From positions 1,178,001 to 1,242,000 of the forward strand of contig JBGFSY010000001.1 in the NCBI GenBank assembly GCA_041277045.1: a stretch of 64,000 bases of DNA, in the 5' to 3' direction. The notes beneath the pieces were generated by a model. The model ran no database searches, had not been told where the DNA came from, and saw only the letters and a program-made list of their open reading frames with translations. Made by a program: the position numbers and the translations under genes. Shown one piece after another: positions 17,506 to 27,611 of the stretch (position 1 is the stretch's first letter; each line of letters begins with the position of its first letter). This DNA is from Reddybacter sp041277045 (lineage in GTDB: Bacteria > Pseudomonadota > Gammaproteobacteria > Pseudomonadales > Porticoccaceae).

Positions 17506-18954
17506 ATGACATGGGAAACCGTAATCGGCCTGGAAGTTCACACCCAGCTGGCCACTAAAACGAAGATTTTTTCCGGCGCCAGCACCGAGTTTGGTGCCGC
17601 GCCCAACACCCAGGCCTGCGCCATTGATCTGGCGATGCCCGGCACCTTGCCGGTGCTCAATGCAGAAGCGGTGCGCATGGCGGTGATGTTCGGCGTCGCC
17701 ATTGATGCCGACATCGGCCTGATTTCGTCCTTCGATCGTAAAAACTATTTTTATCCGGATCTGCCCAAGGGCTATCAAACCACTCAGCTCGACAGACCCA
17801 TTGTGCTGGCGGGAACGGTTGATATTCAGCTCGACGATGGCAGCACGAAAACGGTTCGCATTCACCATGCTCACCTCGAAGAAGATGCGGGTAAATCCCT
17901 GCACGAGGACTTTCACGGCATGTCCGGCATCGATCTCAATCGCGCCGGTACGCCGCTAATCGAGATTGTTTCCGAGCCCGATATGAACACTCCCGAAGAG
18001 GCCGTTGCCTTCGCCAAAAAACTCCATGCACTGGTGGTCTCGATCGGTATTTGCGATGGTGAAATGGCCCAGGGATCGATGCGTTTTGACGTCAATGTCT
18101 CGGTGCGCAAAAAAGGCGAAGAGCTGGGTACACGCACCGAAACGAAAAACCTCAACTCCTTCCGTTTTATGGAGCGCGCGATTGTTCAGGAAGTGGAGCG
18201 TCAAATTGATTTAATTGAAGACGGCGGCAAAGTGAAGCAGGAAACCCGGCTTTACGATGGCGACACCCACACCGCCCGGTCGATGCGCAGCAAAGAGGAA
18301 GCCAATGATTATCGCTACTTTCCCTGCCCGGATTTACTGCCGGTAGAAATCGACCAGGCCTATGTCGATGCGGTGCGAGCATCACTGCCTGAATTGCCCG
18401 AGGCCCGGCGCGCACGCTTTATTGGTAGTTACGAATTATCGCCCTACGACGCGGGTGTACTCTCCGATGAGCCGGCGACGGCCGCCTATTTTGAAACAGT
18501 AGCGAGTCAATGTGGTGACGCGAAATTGGCGGCTAACTGGGTGACAGGGGAACTGGCTGCACGTTTAAATAGCGAAGACCAGTTGATACAACATTGCCCG
18601 GTGAGTGCCGAGCAGCTGGCGTCTTTAATAGCGCGCATTATCGATAATACCATTTCCAATAAAATGGCCCGTGAAGTGTTTGGCGCTATGTGGGATGGTG
18701 AGGGTGAGCCCGATAGCATTATCGAGGCGCGTGGGCTAAAGCAGGTATCCGATAGCGGTGCTATCGAAGGCATGGTCGATACGGTGATTGCCAATAGCGC
18801 GAAGCAAGTCGACAATTACCGTAATGCAGATGAGGCCAAGCGACCCAAAATGCTCGGCTACTTTGTCGGTCAGATTATGAAGGCCTCAAAGGGTCAGGCG
18901 AATCCGCAGCAGGTGAATGAAGTGCTGTTGAAAAAATTGAATGCCTTGTTATAA
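17506..18954 (+). CDS. gatB: Glu/Asp-tRNA(Gln/Asn) amidotransferase subunit B
   Basis: GatB phosphorylates the mischarged aminoacyl-tRNA and transamidates it. From ATG 17506 the 482-residue protein begins [15 protein letters not shown], the canonical GatB N-terminus. AAGGAG stands about 10 nt upstream; a GTG/ATG further up would add an unrelated tail overlapping gatA. The kinase-domain stretches [23 protein letters not shown] and [13 protein letters not shown] are intact, as is the tRNA-binding C-terminal YqeY-like tail ending in [16 protein letters not shown]. It completes the gatCAB cluster. Confidence 0.97.
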   Translation: MTWETVIGLEVHTQLATKTKIFSGASTEFGAAPNTQACAIDLAMPGTLPVLNAEAVRMAVMFGVAIDADIGLISSFDRKNYFYPDLPKGYQTTQLDRPIVLAGTVDIQLDDGSTKTVRIHHAHLEEDAGKSLHEDFHGMSGIDLNRAGTPLIEIVSEPDMNTPEEAVAFAKKLHALVVSIGICDGEMAQGSMRFDVNVSVRKKGEELGTRTETKNLNSFRFMERAIVQEVERQIDLIEDGGKVKQETRLYDGDTHTARSMRSKEEANDYRYFPCPDLLPVEIDQAYVDAVRASLPELPEARRARFIGSYELSPYDAGVLSDEPATAAYFETVASQCGDAKLAANWVTGELAARLNSEDQLIQHCPVSAEQLASLIARIIDNTISNKMAREVFGAMWDGEGEPDSIIEARGLKQVSDSGAIEGMVDTVIANSAKQVDNYRNADEAKRPKMLGYFVGQIMKASKGQANPQQVNEVLLKKLNALL

Positions 18955-19006
18955 ATAATATTCCTTAGGTAGTTAAATTTAGTTAATTGTATTTAGGTAG
19001 TAAATA

Positions 19007-19303
19007 ATGGCTTTAAAAAAAGATAAACAAAAAATTCTTGGTGAAATGTTTGATGACGAACGCATTGAGAGTTTTTTAGATTACGAGGCACCGCAAGGTG
19101 TCGATGGCGATTTTCATGTGCTAGAAAAAGCCTATCGAGGCATGCGGGTGGAAAACTTTGTGACCTTTTTAGGCTTCTTTACGGCGGCAAAAAGAAATAT
19201 TAATGCCACGAATTCCCAGGGCCAGACCCTGCTGGATATTGTTGCGAGCCATCGCCATGCAGAAGATTATATTACCGCTTTAAAAGAATATCTGGCCAAG
19301 TAA
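19007..19303 (+). CDS. PA4642 family conserved hypothetical protein
   Basis: A 98-residue soluble, charged protein of unknown function. The sequence opens MALKKDKQKILGEMFDDE and contains LEKAYRGMRVENFVTFLGFF followed by NATNSQGQTLLDIVASH. I recognise it as the small family annotated PA4642 in Pseudomonas. The second half, with its NxxGQTLLDI stretch, resembles a single ankyrin-like repeat, which might mean a protein-interaction role; this is inference. There is no signal peptide or membrane segment. It sits between gatB and the beta-oxidation gene, 52 bp and 47 bp away respectively. Confidence 0.8.
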   Translation: MALKKDKQKILGEMFDDERIESFLDYEAPQGVDGDFHVLEKAYRGMRVENFVTFLGFFTAAKRNINATNSQGQTLLDIVASHRHAEDYITALKEYLAK

Positions 19304-19350
19304 TCTTGGTTATTTAAACTCTAAATCCCACAGAATAATAAGGAAATACC

Positions 19351-21435
19351 ATGTCCGATACCGTGAGTTTTTCAAAGCAGGGCGCCGTAGGCCTGATCAA
19401 AATCAACAACCCTCCCGTTAATGCCCTCAGTCAATCGGTACGCGCGGGCCTGAAAAGTTGCGTTGAGCAGGGCCTCGCCGATGACGGCGTTAAGGCCATG
19501 GTATTGATTTGCGAGGGTCGAACCTTTATTGCCGGTGCTGACATTAATGAATTCGCTAAAGGTATGGGCGAGCCCGGTTTGGTGCCGGTGATTGGCAATA
19601 TGGAAACGGCGGCTAAACCCATCGTCGCGGCGATTCACGGCACGGCATTGGGGGGCGGACTGGAAGTTGCCCTGGGTTGTCACTACCGCGTTGCACTTGC
19701 CTCGGCCAAAGTGGGTCTGCCCGAAGTGCATTTGGGCTTATTGCCCGGTGCCGGTGGCACCCAGCGTTTGCCGCGTTTGGTGGGTGCCCAGGCTGCGCTG
19801 GAGCTGATCGTTGGCGGCGGCCATGTGTCTGCAGCCAAGGCGCTGGAGCTGGGTATTGTTGATGAAATTGTCGATGGCGATCTCGAAACAGCCGCCATTG
19901 CCTATGCCGAAAAGCTCCTTGCCGACGGCACTGGCCCTCGCGCCATTAGAGACATCGCCCCCGAGGCGGCGGGCCCTGACGTATTCGATAACTTCGAAAA
20001 AAGTATCGCCCGCAAGCAGCGTGGTTTTCTCGCCCCCTTCCATATTATTAAAGCCATTCGTGCCGCCTTTGAGCTGCCCTTTGATCAGGGCATGGCTCGG
20101 GAAGAAGAGCTGTTTATGGCGTTGATGACCTCATCGGAGTCCGCAGCCCAGCGTCATATTTTCTTTGCCGAACGCGAAGTGGCCAAAGTGCCAGGCTTGG
20201 CCAGAGACACCCAAAAACGCGACATCAATTGCGCCGCTGTAGTGGGTGCCGGCACCATGGGAGGGGGTATTGCGATGAACTTCGCCAATGCCGGTATCCC
20301 GGTTAAATTGCTGGAAATGAAGCAGGAATTTCTCGATAAAGGCATTGCCTTAATTCGCAAGAATTATGAAAACACCGCCAAAAAAGGCCGCATTAGCATG
20401 GCCGATGTCGAGACGCGTATGGCTTTGATCGAGCCGACCCTGTCCTATGACGATATTAAAGATGTCGATATGGTGATTGAAGCCGTGTTCGAAAATATGG
20501 ACGTTAAAAAGCAAGTGTTTAAAAAGCTCGACAGTGTTTGTCGCCCGGGCGCCATTCTGGCGACCAATACCTCGACTCTCGATGTGGATGAAATCGCCAG
20601 CGTCACTGGCCGCCCCGAAGATGTTATCGGCATGCACTTTTTTAGCCCCGCGAATGTCATGCGTCTACTGGAAAACGTGCGCGGCGCAAAAACGGCCGAT
20701 GACGTGATTGCCACGGTAATGAGTCTGTCTAAGCGCATCGGTAAGATTGGCGCGATGGTGGGTGTCTGCGATGGTTTTGTTGGCAACCGCATGTTGCACC
20801 AGCGCACCCGTGAATCTGCCTTTCTGGTGGAAGAGGGCGCCAGCCCCGAGCAGGTCGATAAAGTACTGTTCGATTTCGGCTTCCCGATGGGCGCTTTTAC
20901 CATGGCCGATATGGCTGGCCTCGATGTGGGCTACAAGGTGCGCGAAGAGCGCCGCAAGGCTGGCAAGGTTGAAAAACGTGATTCGGTGTGGATCGATAAA
21001 GTGGTTGAGATGGGCCGCCACGGGCAAAAAACCAATGCCGGTGTTTATAAATACGAAGATGGCCGCACGCCGATTCCCGACCCCATTGTTAAAGCGTTGA
21101 TTGCCGAATGTGCAAAAGATGCGGGCATTGAACAGCGCGATATTAGCGATCAGGAAATTCTCGAACGCTGCCTCTACCCAATGATTAACGAAGGTGCAAA
21201 AATTCTCGAAGAGGGCATTGCTGCACGGCCCCTGGATATCGATATTATCTGGATTAACGGCTACGGTTTCCCCGGTTACAAGGGCGGCCCGATGTTCTGG
21301 GCCGACCAAATTGGCCTGCAAAATATTGTCGATGCCTACGCCAAGTACGCCAAGCAGTTTGGCGATCACTACTGGCAACCCGCGCCACTACTGGCGAAGC
21401 TGGCTAAGGAAGGTAAGGGTTTTTACGACCTGTAG
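19351..21435 (+). CDS. Bifunctional enoyl-CoA hydratase/3-hydroxyacyl-CoA dehydrogenase
   Basis: Multifunctional beta-oxidation enzyme of 694 residues. The N-terminal crotonase domain (about 1-190) has the oxyanion-hole stretches [12 protein letters not shown] and [14 protein letters not shown], and the two catalytic glutamates (GGLEVAL and [11 protein letters not shown]). The dehydrogenase Rossmann domain starts near residue 290 with [19 protein letters not shown]. The catalytic His-Glu pair is in [13 protein letters not shown], followed by two C-terminal helical domains. The layout is that of FadJ or peroxisomal MFE-1. No thiolase gene adjoins it, so it is not a fadBA operon, and I leave the gene symbol blank. 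A terminator follows at 21465-21511. Confidence 0.92.
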   Translation: MSDTVSFSKQGAVGLIKINNPPVNALSQSVRAGLKSCVEQGLADDGVKAMVLICEGRTFIAGADINEFAKGMGEPGLVPVIGNMETAAKPIVAAIHGTALGGGLEVALGCHYRVALASAKVGLPEVHLGLLPGAGGTQRLPRLVGAQAALELIVGGGHVSAAKALELGIVDEIVDGDLETAAIAYAEKLLADGTGPRAIRDIAPEAAGPDVFDNFEKSIARKQRGFLAPFHIIKAIRAAFELPFDQGMAREEELFMALMTSSESAAQRHIFFAEREVAKVPGLARDTQKRDINCAAVVGAGTMGGGIAMNFANAGIPVKLLEMKQEFLDKGIALIRKNYENTAKKGRISMADVETRMALIEPTLSYDDIKDVDMVIEAVFENMDVKKQVFKKLDSVCRPGAILATNTSTLDVDEIASVTGRPEDVIGMHFFSPANVMRLLENVRGAKTADDVIATVMSLSKRIGKIGAMVGVCDGFVGNRMLHQRTRESAFLVEEGASPEQVDKVLFDFGFPMGAFTMADMAGLDVGYKVREERRKAGKVEKRDSVWIDKVVEMGRHGQKTNAGVYKYEDGRTPIPDPIVKALIAECAKDAGIEQRDISDQEILERCLYPMINEGAKILEEGIAARPLDIDIIWINGYGFPGYKGGPMFWADQIGLQNIVDAYAKYAKQFGDHYWQPAPLLAKLAKEGKGFYDL

Positions 21436-21464
21436 TCCCTTGCTCGTTAGTTAGCGTGATGTGT

Positions 21465-21511
21465 AGCCCCAAGCTGAAAGTGATTGTTTGCTTTTATCTT
21501 GGGGCTTTTTT
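21465..21511 (+). terminator. Intrinsic terminator after the beta-oxidation gene
   Basis: AGCCCCAAG (21465-21473) pairs with CTTGGGGCT (21498-21506), followed by T6. The loop is long (24 nt), but the stem is GC-rich and the U-tract is good. Confidence 0.75.
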
Positions 21512-21541
21512 ATTGATAAGAAAAATACCGGTTGCCGAGTG

Positions 21542-22171
21542 ATGAGCACAGAGACCATTCGCCAGTACCCCGTGCTCTACAGTTTCCGCCGCTGCCCCTA
21601 TGCGATGCGCGCTCGCATGGCCTTGTATCAAGCCGGTGTGCAGTGCGAGATTGTCGAAGTTGAATTAAAGGCAAAACCAGCGGCAATGTTGGCGCTGTCA
21701 CCAAAAGGTTCGGTGCCAGTATTACTACTGCCATCGGGAGAGGTCATCGACGAGAGCCTGGCTATTATGCACTGGGCGCTGGAGCAGAATGATCCGGCCC
21801 GTTGGTTGCCGGCATCGTGGGCAATCAGTCAGTCACTGATTGATGAAAATGATGGGGGGTTTAAATCAAACCTCGATCGCTACAAATACCCCCAGCGTTA
21901 TTCTGCGGGTAATAGTCTTGAGGCTCGCGACAAGGGGCTAATTTATTTGCGTCAATTAAATACACAACTCAATGGCAATGCCTACCTGTTAGGGCCGCAA
22001 GTAAGCTTTGTCGATATTGCTATATGCCCTTTTATTCGTCAGTTCGCCAATACCGATGCAGACTGGTTTGCGGATCAAGCGCTACCCGCTGTCCAGCTTT
22101 GGCTACAAACTTTGCTCGATAGCGACTTATTTAAAACAATCATGGGAAAAAAGCGCAGTCATTTATTATAA
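21542..22171 (+). CDS. Glutathione S-transferase family protein
   Basis: A 209-residue GST-fold protein. The N-terminal thioredoxin-like domain (about residues 1-80) has VLYSFRRCPYAMRARMAL, with a CPYA motif like that of omega- or glutaredoxin-like GSTs, plus the cis-Pro and glutathione-binding stretches SPKGSVPVLLL and IDESLAIMHWAL. The C-terminal helical domain contains FVDIAICPFIRQFA, the usual GST N-capping region. The Cys suggests thiol-transferase or deglutathionylation chemistry rather than classical conjugation (inference). I use the ATG at 21542; the frame remains open 18 codons further upstream into the terminator, which is not credible. Confidence 0.85.
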   Translation: MSTETIRQYPVLYSFRRCPYAMRARMALYQAGVQCEIVEVELKAKPAAMLALSPKGSVPVLLLPSGEVIDESLAIMHWALEQNDPARWLPASWAISQSLIDENDGGFKSNLDRYKYPQRYSAGNSLEARDKGLIYLRQLNTQLNGNAYLLGPQVSFVDIAICPFIRQFANTDADWFADQALPAVQLWLQTLLDSDLFKTIMGKKRSHLL

Positions 22172-22181
22172 TTGTTTGTCT

Positions 22182-22684
22182 TTAATTGTTATTGAGTACT
22201 GCGGCCTCGCGGATGCACTCTTCCAATAAGCCCTAAGCCGCTTCGGTAAACTGCCACATATTATCTTCGCGCCGGTTATGGCCGGTGCTTATTTGCAGGG
22301 TTCTTTCTATTGGCCTAGTAACGGCAAACCAAGCCGTGCCGGGTGGGTCTTTATAGGGGTTAGAGGCAGGACCGGTGGCACCGTTTCGGCCAGCGCCCAG
22401 GTGCTTCCTAGTGTTTTGTGAATACTGTGGGTACAGAGCAGAGCGTATTCTTCGGTGGCACTGCGAATACCTTTCATATCCTCATCGCTCATGTCGAGAA
22501 GCTGACGCCGCGATTTGAGGGTGTAAACCACGGTGCTACTGAGGAAGTAGGCCGATGCACCGGGCACGGAGACCAGCGCTGCCGACAGCAAACCGGCAAT
22601 GGAGGATTCGCAAACCGCGAGGCTTTGTTCCCCTTGTTTTCATAGCTCGCCAACGGGCTTGCCTAATACAATTAATGAATTCAT
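22182..22684 (-). pseudogene. Decayed CinA-like (PncC) amidohydrolase gene
   Basis: CinA C-terminal-domain proteins (PncC) deamidate nicotinamide mononucleotide. The minus strand from ATG 22684 gives a recognisable but broken copy. A TGA interrupts the first helix after codon 14. Next come LAVCESSIAGLLSAALVSVPGASAYFL and VVYTLKSRRQLL in one frame as far as WALAET, where a single missing G shifts the frame. The second frame continues GATGPASNPYKDPPGTAWFAV and NMWQFTEAA, then meets a TAG. The usual ESCTGG catalytic motif is degraded to ESSIAG. Two stops, one frameshift and an altered active site make it non-functional. It is convergent with the GST gene, 10 bp apart. Confidence 0.87.
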
Positions 22685-22821
22685 AGCGTACTCGCTTTTT
22701 ATAGGCAAGATATAGCCCTAAGATCTTGTCGAATACAAGGTCGTCATCGCAATTGTTATTGCCAGTTTTCAGCGCCATACTCTGAATCAGAACCCACTAT
22801 AAAACAGAGGTTTTCAGTTTG

Positions 22822-24282
22822 ATGACAGCCTTAAGTGAATTCAACGGGCTCGATCTTATGGTCAATAGCCTTATTGTCCTCGCGCTTGTCGCCGCGCCCG
22901 TCGCGATGTGGCATGCCTTGCTCTATAAGCGTGACCCTCGTGCGGCGATGGGCTGGATCAGTGTTTGTTTGTTATTCCCCATCGTTGGCCCGGCACTGTA
23001 TTTTTTCTTTGGCATTAACCGTGTCCATCACCGTGCACAGCGGTGGATGGATGGCCGCTATCAGCGACACTTTGTCGATTTTGAGCGGGGTGAAGTGCCT
23101 CTCTCGGATATTCCCTGCAATAAAAAAATAGCAGGCGACTTTGCCCCTCTTATGCGTGCCACGTACGCACTTGCCGGCTTGCCTTTGCTTGCGGGTAACA
23201 AGGTGACAGTACTGCGTAATGGAGAAAGAGCCTATCCCGCGATGCTGGGTGCAATCGATAAAGCGACAAATAGCGTGGATTTAAGTACCTATATTTTTGA
23301 AAATAATAGTTCAGGGCATGCGTTTACCGAGGCCTTATGTGCCGCGGCGAATCGCGGTGTTGCCGTTAGAGTCATTGTCGATGCCATGGGTGAGCTATAT
23401 TCATGGCCTTGGATCAGCCGCCGCCTGCGTCGCCGGGGCGTGCGTGTTGAACGCTTTGGGCCACCGCGCTTAAGGTCTCAGCTGCCAGGTTTGAATTTGC
23501 GTAACCACCGCAAATTACTGGTGGTTGACGAGAAAGTTAGCTTTACCGGCGGCATGAACATTGGTGATCGCCATTTTGTCGATCCGGCTGCTACCCGACA
23601 TCCGACTGCCGATGTCCATTTCCAGTTTAAAGGCCCTGTCGTTGCGCAGCTGGTCATGGGTTTTGCGCAAACGTGGCAGCAGGCGACTGGAGAAAAGCCA
23701 AAAGAGGCTGGGGTAGAGCAAGCAGTGTTTGGCGATAGCCGTTGCCGGGTGATTGTTGACGGGCCGGATCTCAATCTCGATAAACTCAGTAATGTCCTGT
23801 TGGCCGCTATAGCACAGGCAAAAGTATCGATTCGAATAATGACGCCCTACTTCTTACCTTCCCGAGAAATGCTGGCAGCTCTGCAAACAGCGGCCTTGCT
23901 GGGTGTGGCTGTAACACTGGTGCTGCCAGAGAAGAACAACCTGGTTTGTGTGCATTGGGCGATGCGCAATATGCTTTGGGAGCTGCTCTACTACAATATT
24001 AGTGTGGCCTATCAGCCCCCGCCCTTTAATCACTCAAAACTGTTTATGGTGGATGGCGAGTACCTGCTGATCGGATCGGCCAACCTTGATCCGCGCAGCC
24101 TGCGGCTAAATTATGAGTTGAGTGTTGAAATTTATGATAGAGCTATGGCAGTCGAGCTGGAAGGTGAGTTTGATGATTTGATTGCCAGCTCGGCAACGGT
24201 GAGTCTTGCAGAGCTCGATAGCCGCTCACTTATTGCGCGTAGCAGAGATGCGCTTTGCTGGTTGTTTTCGCCCTATTTGTAA
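22822..24282 (+). CDS. cls: Cardiolipin synthase (ClsA-type, two HKD motifs)
   Basis: Phospholipase-D-superfamily enzyme that makes cardiolipin from two phosphatidylglycerols at the inner membrane. The 486-residue protein has two N-terminal transmembrane helices (about residues 14-35 and 43-64). Two HKD catalytic motifs follow: NHRKLLVVDEKVSFTGGMN near 229 and NHSKLFMVDGEYLLIGSAN near 404, both complete. This matches the ClsA layout. The ATG at 22822 directly follows a TTG that could also serve; ACAGAGG lies upstream. It is transcribed away from the CinA-like pseudogene with 137 bp between. A TATAAA at 22798-22803 may be part of its promoter, but no -35 is evident. Confidence 0.93.
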   Translation: MTALSEFNGLDLMVNSLIVLALVAAPVAMWHALLYKRDPRAAMGWISVCLLFPIVGPALYFFFGINRVHHRAQRWMDGRYQRHFVDFERGEVPLSDIPCNKKIAGDFAPLMRATYALAGLPLLAGNKVTVLRNGERAYPAMLGAIDKATNSVDLSTYIFENNSSGHAFTEALCAAANRGVAVRVIVDAMGELYSWPWISRRLRRRGVRVERFGPPRLRSQLPGLNLRNHRKLLVVDEKVSFTGGMNIGDRHFVDPAATRHPTADVHFQFKGPVVAQLVMGFAQTWQQATGEKPKEAGVEQAVFGDSRCRVIVDGPDLNLDKLSNVLLAAIAQAKVSIRIMTPYFLPSREMLAALQTAALLGVAVTLVLPEKNNLVCVHWAMRNMLWELLYYNISVAYQPPPFNHSKLFMVDGEYLLIGSANLDPRSLRLNYELSVEIYDRAMAVELEGEFDDLIASSATVSLAELDSRSLIARSRDALCWLFSPYL

Positions 24283-24393
24283 CTACCTGCATTACTTTGT
24301 CCTGTGTTTTTTTTGAAAAGTTTGGTTTTCATGTAGGTTGAGCTTGATAAGTGTTAGAGAGTACACCTCTACTGTGTTTAGGGGATGTTAGAA

Positions 24394-24422
24394 TTGACAG
24401 GATAGAGCTCTGTGGAAAGATT
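24394..24422 (+). promoter_or_regulatory. Candidate promoter of the smrA-like gene
   Basis: A perfect TTGACA (24394-24399) lies 49 bp before the smrA-like ATG. The matching -10 at 16-17 bp spacing (AAAGAT/AAGATT) is poor. It is the only good element in the 166-bp gap after cls. Confidence 0.3.
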
Positions 24423-24448
24423 GGCAGAGACGTTTAGAGTAGGGTGCG

Positions 24449-25006
24449 ATGGTCGAAGAAGAAGAAAAAAAACTGTTTCGAGAATTCGTTGGTGATGTTG
24501 AACTCGTGGGTCAGTCTAGCCGTCATTTAAAAATACCGGTGGATAGAAATACCCCGGCCCTGGTATCGCGCCGCCTGGCAGCGACTAAAGTGAGTGAGAG
24601 TGAAGATGACTTTCTTGCGGGTGAGGAGCATGTGCCTCGGGTCGAGGCTCTTGATACGCTGTCATTTAAGCGGGATGGCGTACAGCACGGCGTTTTTCGT
24701 CGTTTGAAGCAAGGTGGCTACGCTGTTGAGTCCAGTCTCGATTTACATCGACTGACGGTCGTGCAATCGCGTAAAAAGGTATTGGCTTTTATTCGCGATT
24801 GCGTCGCCCACGATATTCGCTGTGGTTCTATTACTCACGGCAAAGGTGAGCATAGGGAAACTCCCGCACTCTTGAAAAGTTGTGTTAACCACTGGTTAGC
24901 ACAGTTGAATGAGGTCCTTGCATTCCACAGTGCGCCCCGACATAGCGGCGGGCTTGGCGCGACATTGATTTTGTTACGTAAAAGTGAACGTAAAAAAAGA
25001 AGCTAA
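24449..25006 (+). CDS. smrA: Smr-domain DNA endonuclease SmrA-like
   Basis: Stand-alone Smr (small MutS-related) domain protein, 185 residues. The first 95 residues are charged and low in recognisable motifs. The Smr domain follows, with LDLHRLTVVQSR (the LDLHG-type motif), ITHGKGEH (HGxG motif) and HSAPRHSGGLGATLILLR at the end. Stand-alone Smr proteins are metal-dependent nickases or RNA endonucleases in the cases studied. The role of this one is inferred. It lies between cls and the GGDEF-EAL gene, 61 bp upstream of the latter and on the same strand. Confidence 0.9.
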   Translation: MVEEEEKKLFREFVGDVELVGQSSRHLKIPVDRNTPALVSRRLAATKVSESEDDFLAGEEHVPRVEALDTLSFKRDGVQHGVFRRLKQGGYAVESSLDLHRLTVVQSRKKVLAFIRDCVAHDIRCGSITHGKGEHRETPALLKSCVNHWLAQLNEVLAFHSAPRHSGGLGATLILLRKSERKKRS

Positions 25007-25067
25007 CAGGCTCCGGTTTCTTGAACCAGGGTCCTCCTAATTTAAGCCACCTTGAGATAAGGGACTT

Positions 25068-27611
25068 ATGAAATATCAGCCACGGCAACGATCGGGTATT
25101 GCAGGGACTAAAATGCAAAAAACACCGGGTAGTAATATTGAGGTCGCCGCATTAGCGTTCGATGCCGGCCAGCCATCTATTATTGCCGATTCGAGCAGAA
25201 AAATAATTAAGGTAAACCAGTCTTTTTTAACGCTGTTTAGCTTCCCCCCTGCAATGCTGATAGGTTCAATTCTTGATGATCTCTACACGGAGCAAGAAGA
25301 CGCTGGTTTTCTCGAGTTTTTAAAGAGCCATCGTGAAGATGGCCCGAAGAACAGTGGTCTGTCGAATAGCTATACGAGTAAAACCTCACGAGATGCGTGG
25401 ACTGGGCAGCACCTTGAGTTGGTGGAAACCCTGGCTGTACTTCCTGGCCAAGGAGGCCAACCGAGTTACTACTTGATGAGCTGTCAGGAAATTGGTGGCC
25501 TCTTACCAAAGATTGTTGTTGCCAGTGAGTCTGGGAAGTCTTTGCATCAGCTTATTGAATCCCTGCCAGAGGCAGCAGTGATTCTTGATGGCGCTCATAT
25601 CGACGCTTGTAATGAACGGTTTTCCCGTTTAACGCAGCACGACAGAGCAGAGCTACTGAGTTTGTCGATTAGTGAATTATCGATGCCTGTGCAAAGTGAC
25701 GGAGCCGTTGCTGGTGAAAAACTGGACCGGGTTTTTTCCGCTCTTGAGAGGGGGCGTTTCGGCACCATAGAATGGCAGCTTAAATTACCCAATGGCGAGT
25801 CTCGTGAAGTGGAGGTGAGTTTTAGTGGTTTTGATTACTACGGTAGACGGCTGACTTTTGCCAATTTTCGGGACATTACCGATCGCAAGCGCATGGAGCT
25901 GGAGAGACAGGGTCTGCTGGATGAGTTGGCACATAAGGAACAAATGACGCGCTTGGCCACCAAGGCGGGGGGTATTGTCATTTGGGAAGCCGATATGTTG
26001 ACAGATAAAATGTCCTGGTCTGATGGCGCTAGTCAATTGTTTGGTCTTTCTGATGAGGCGCTGCCGACCAACTTTAATGGTTTGAGGAAGCTCGTTTTTG
26101 AGGATGATATGGGGCTACTGGCAGCGGTACTTGAGGGTATCAGGTCTGGCCGACCCTTTGAAATGGAGAGTCGCTTTCAGCGGTCAGAAGGAGAGCTACT
26201 CTGGTTGCGAACTCAGGGTCAAGTTGAGTGCGATGGCAATGATGTGCCAATTACGGTGCGGGCGGCAGTATCTGATATTAGTGAGTACAAACATGCACAG
26301 GAAGAAATCAGTCGGCTGGCCTACTATGACCCGCTGACAAAGCTCGCTAACCGACGCTTGTTACTTGACAGGTTGCATCAATATTGCGCTGCAGCGAAAA
26401 GAAATAACACCAGTGGCGTGGTATTTTATCTTGATCTGGATCGCTTTAAATTGCTTAACGATAGCCTTGGGCATGCCAGCGGGGATATTTTGTTAATTGA
26501 GGTTGCAAAGCGTTTACTGGAAGTTTTTAGGAAAGATGACACCGTTGCTCGCATAGGTGGTGATGAGTTTGTTGTTGTGGTTCCCGTTATTGCGGGCGGC
26601 ATGCATATGGTGGCGCATAAGGCGCGAGTCATTGCCGATAAGTTGCGCGCAACGCTGGCCACTGACTATATTATCAATGGCCAGAATTATCATATGTCAT
26701 CGAGTATTGGTCTGGCTGTTTTTCCTCAGGATGGTGATACGGCTGAAAGTGTTATTCAAAATGCGGATGTGGCCATGTATCAGGCGAAGAAAAATGGTCG
26801 AAATGCGGTGGCATTTTATCGCGCAGAGCAGCAGGAAGACGCAGACCAGCACGTGCTAATAGAGCAAGATTTGCGTCAAGCAATTAAACGCGACCAGTTT
26901 CGATTATATTATCAGCCAAAAGTAGACAGTGATGGACAGGTGGTTGGAGTTGAGGCTCTTGTTCGCTGGATACACCCGGAGCGGGGGATTGTCCAGCCGG
27001 TCGGGTTTATCGGCATTGCCGAAGAAATTGGTTTGATTGTAGATATCGGTCAGTGGGTGATGGAGGTAGCTTGCATCCAGTTAAAGGACTGGGGAAATCA
27101 GGGTTTTTTGAAAAGTGATTTTAGTATTTCGGTAAATATTAGCCCGGTACAATTCCGGCGCAAAGATTTTGTTTTTAATATAAAGAAGATCATTGATAGC
27201 AATGGTATTTGCCCCGAAAGTGTCATGCTGGTAATAGCTGAGGGTATGTTAAGAGAGGATATTGATGAGACCATCGAGAAATTAAACGCACTAAAAAAGT
27301 TGGGCGTAAAAATATCCATTGATGATTTTGGTGCCGGGTTTTCCTCCCTTTATTATTTGACGCGGTTGCCACTTGATGAAATAAAAATTGATAAAACTTA
27401 TGTGCATAATATTATTGAGGATAAGGATGACGCCGTAATTGTAAAATCGATTATGGATATTGCTCGCCACTTTAGCCTCAAACCTGTGGCCGAAGGTGTA
27501 GAAAATAAAGAGCAGGCGAGCTTTTTGCGCGATATCGGTTGCCCCGTATTTCAGGGCTACCTCTTCTCAGGCCCTCTTTCGGCCGAAGAGTTTTCTGCGA
27601 AATATTTCTAG
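25068..27611 (+). CDS. PAS-GGDEF-EAL cyclic-di-GMP protein
   Basis: A hybrid of 847 residues. Two or three PAS-type sensor regions fill residues 30-420, each recognisable by stretches such as IADSSRKIIKVNQSF, VILDGAHIDACNERFSRLT and VIWEADMLTDKMSWSDGA. The GGDEF domain has an intact RIGGDEF with the inhibitory RxxD (RKDD) at the right spacing. The EAL domain has VGVEALVRW, VNIS, IDDFGAGFSS, IKIDKTYV, AEGVE and FQGYLFS, so its metal and catalytic residues look complete. Both synthesis and breakdown of c-di-GMP are therefore possible, and which dominates cannot be read. No transmembrane segment is seen, so it is cytosolic. It lies between smrA and dodecin. Confidence 0.92.
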   Translation: MKYQPRQRSGIAGTKMQKTPGSNIEVAALAFDAGQPSIIADSSRKIIKVNQSFLTLFSFPPAMLIGSILDDLYTEQEDAGFLEFLKSHREDGPKNSGLSNSYTSKTSRDAWTGQHLELVETLAVLPGQGGQPSYYLMSCQEIGGLLPKIVVASESGKSLHQLIESLPEAAVILDGAHIDACNERFSRLTQHDRAELLSLSISELSMPVQSDGAVAGEKLDRVFSALERGRFGTIEWQLKLPNGESREVEVSFSGFDYYGRRLTFANFRDITDRKRMELERQGLLDELAHKEQMTRLATKAGGIVIWEADMLTDKMSWSDGASQLFGLSDEALPTNFNGLRKLVFEDDMGLLAAVLEGIRSGRPFEMESRFQRSEGELLWLRTQGQVECDGNDVPITVRAAVSDISEYKHAQEEISRLAYYDPLTKLANRRLLLDRLHQYCAAAKRNNTSGVVFYLDLDRFKLLNDSLGHASGDILLIEVAKRLLEVFRKDDTVARIGGDEFVVVVPVIAGGMHMVAHKARVIADKLRATLATDYIINGQNYHMSSSIGLAVFPQDGDTAESVIQNADVAMYQAKKNGRNAVAFYRAEQQEDADQHVLIEQDLRQAIKRDQFRLYYQPKVDSDGQVVGVEALVRWIHPERGIVQPVGFIGIAEEIGLIVDIGQWVMEVACIQLKDWGNQGFLKSDFSISVNISPVQFRRKDFVFNIKKIIDSNGICPESVMLVIAEGMLREDIDETIEKLNALKKLGVKISIDDFGAGFSSLYYLTRLPLDEIKIDKTYVHNIIEDKDDAVIVKSIMDIARHFSLKPVAEGVENKEQASFLRDIGCPVFQGYLFSGPLSAEEFSAKYF

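Noticed and set aside
20665..21378. 237-codon open frame antisense to the beta-oxidation gene
   Set aside because: It is a shadow of the plus-strand coding frame, with no ribosome site and no recognisable domain; the plus-strand product is unambiguous.
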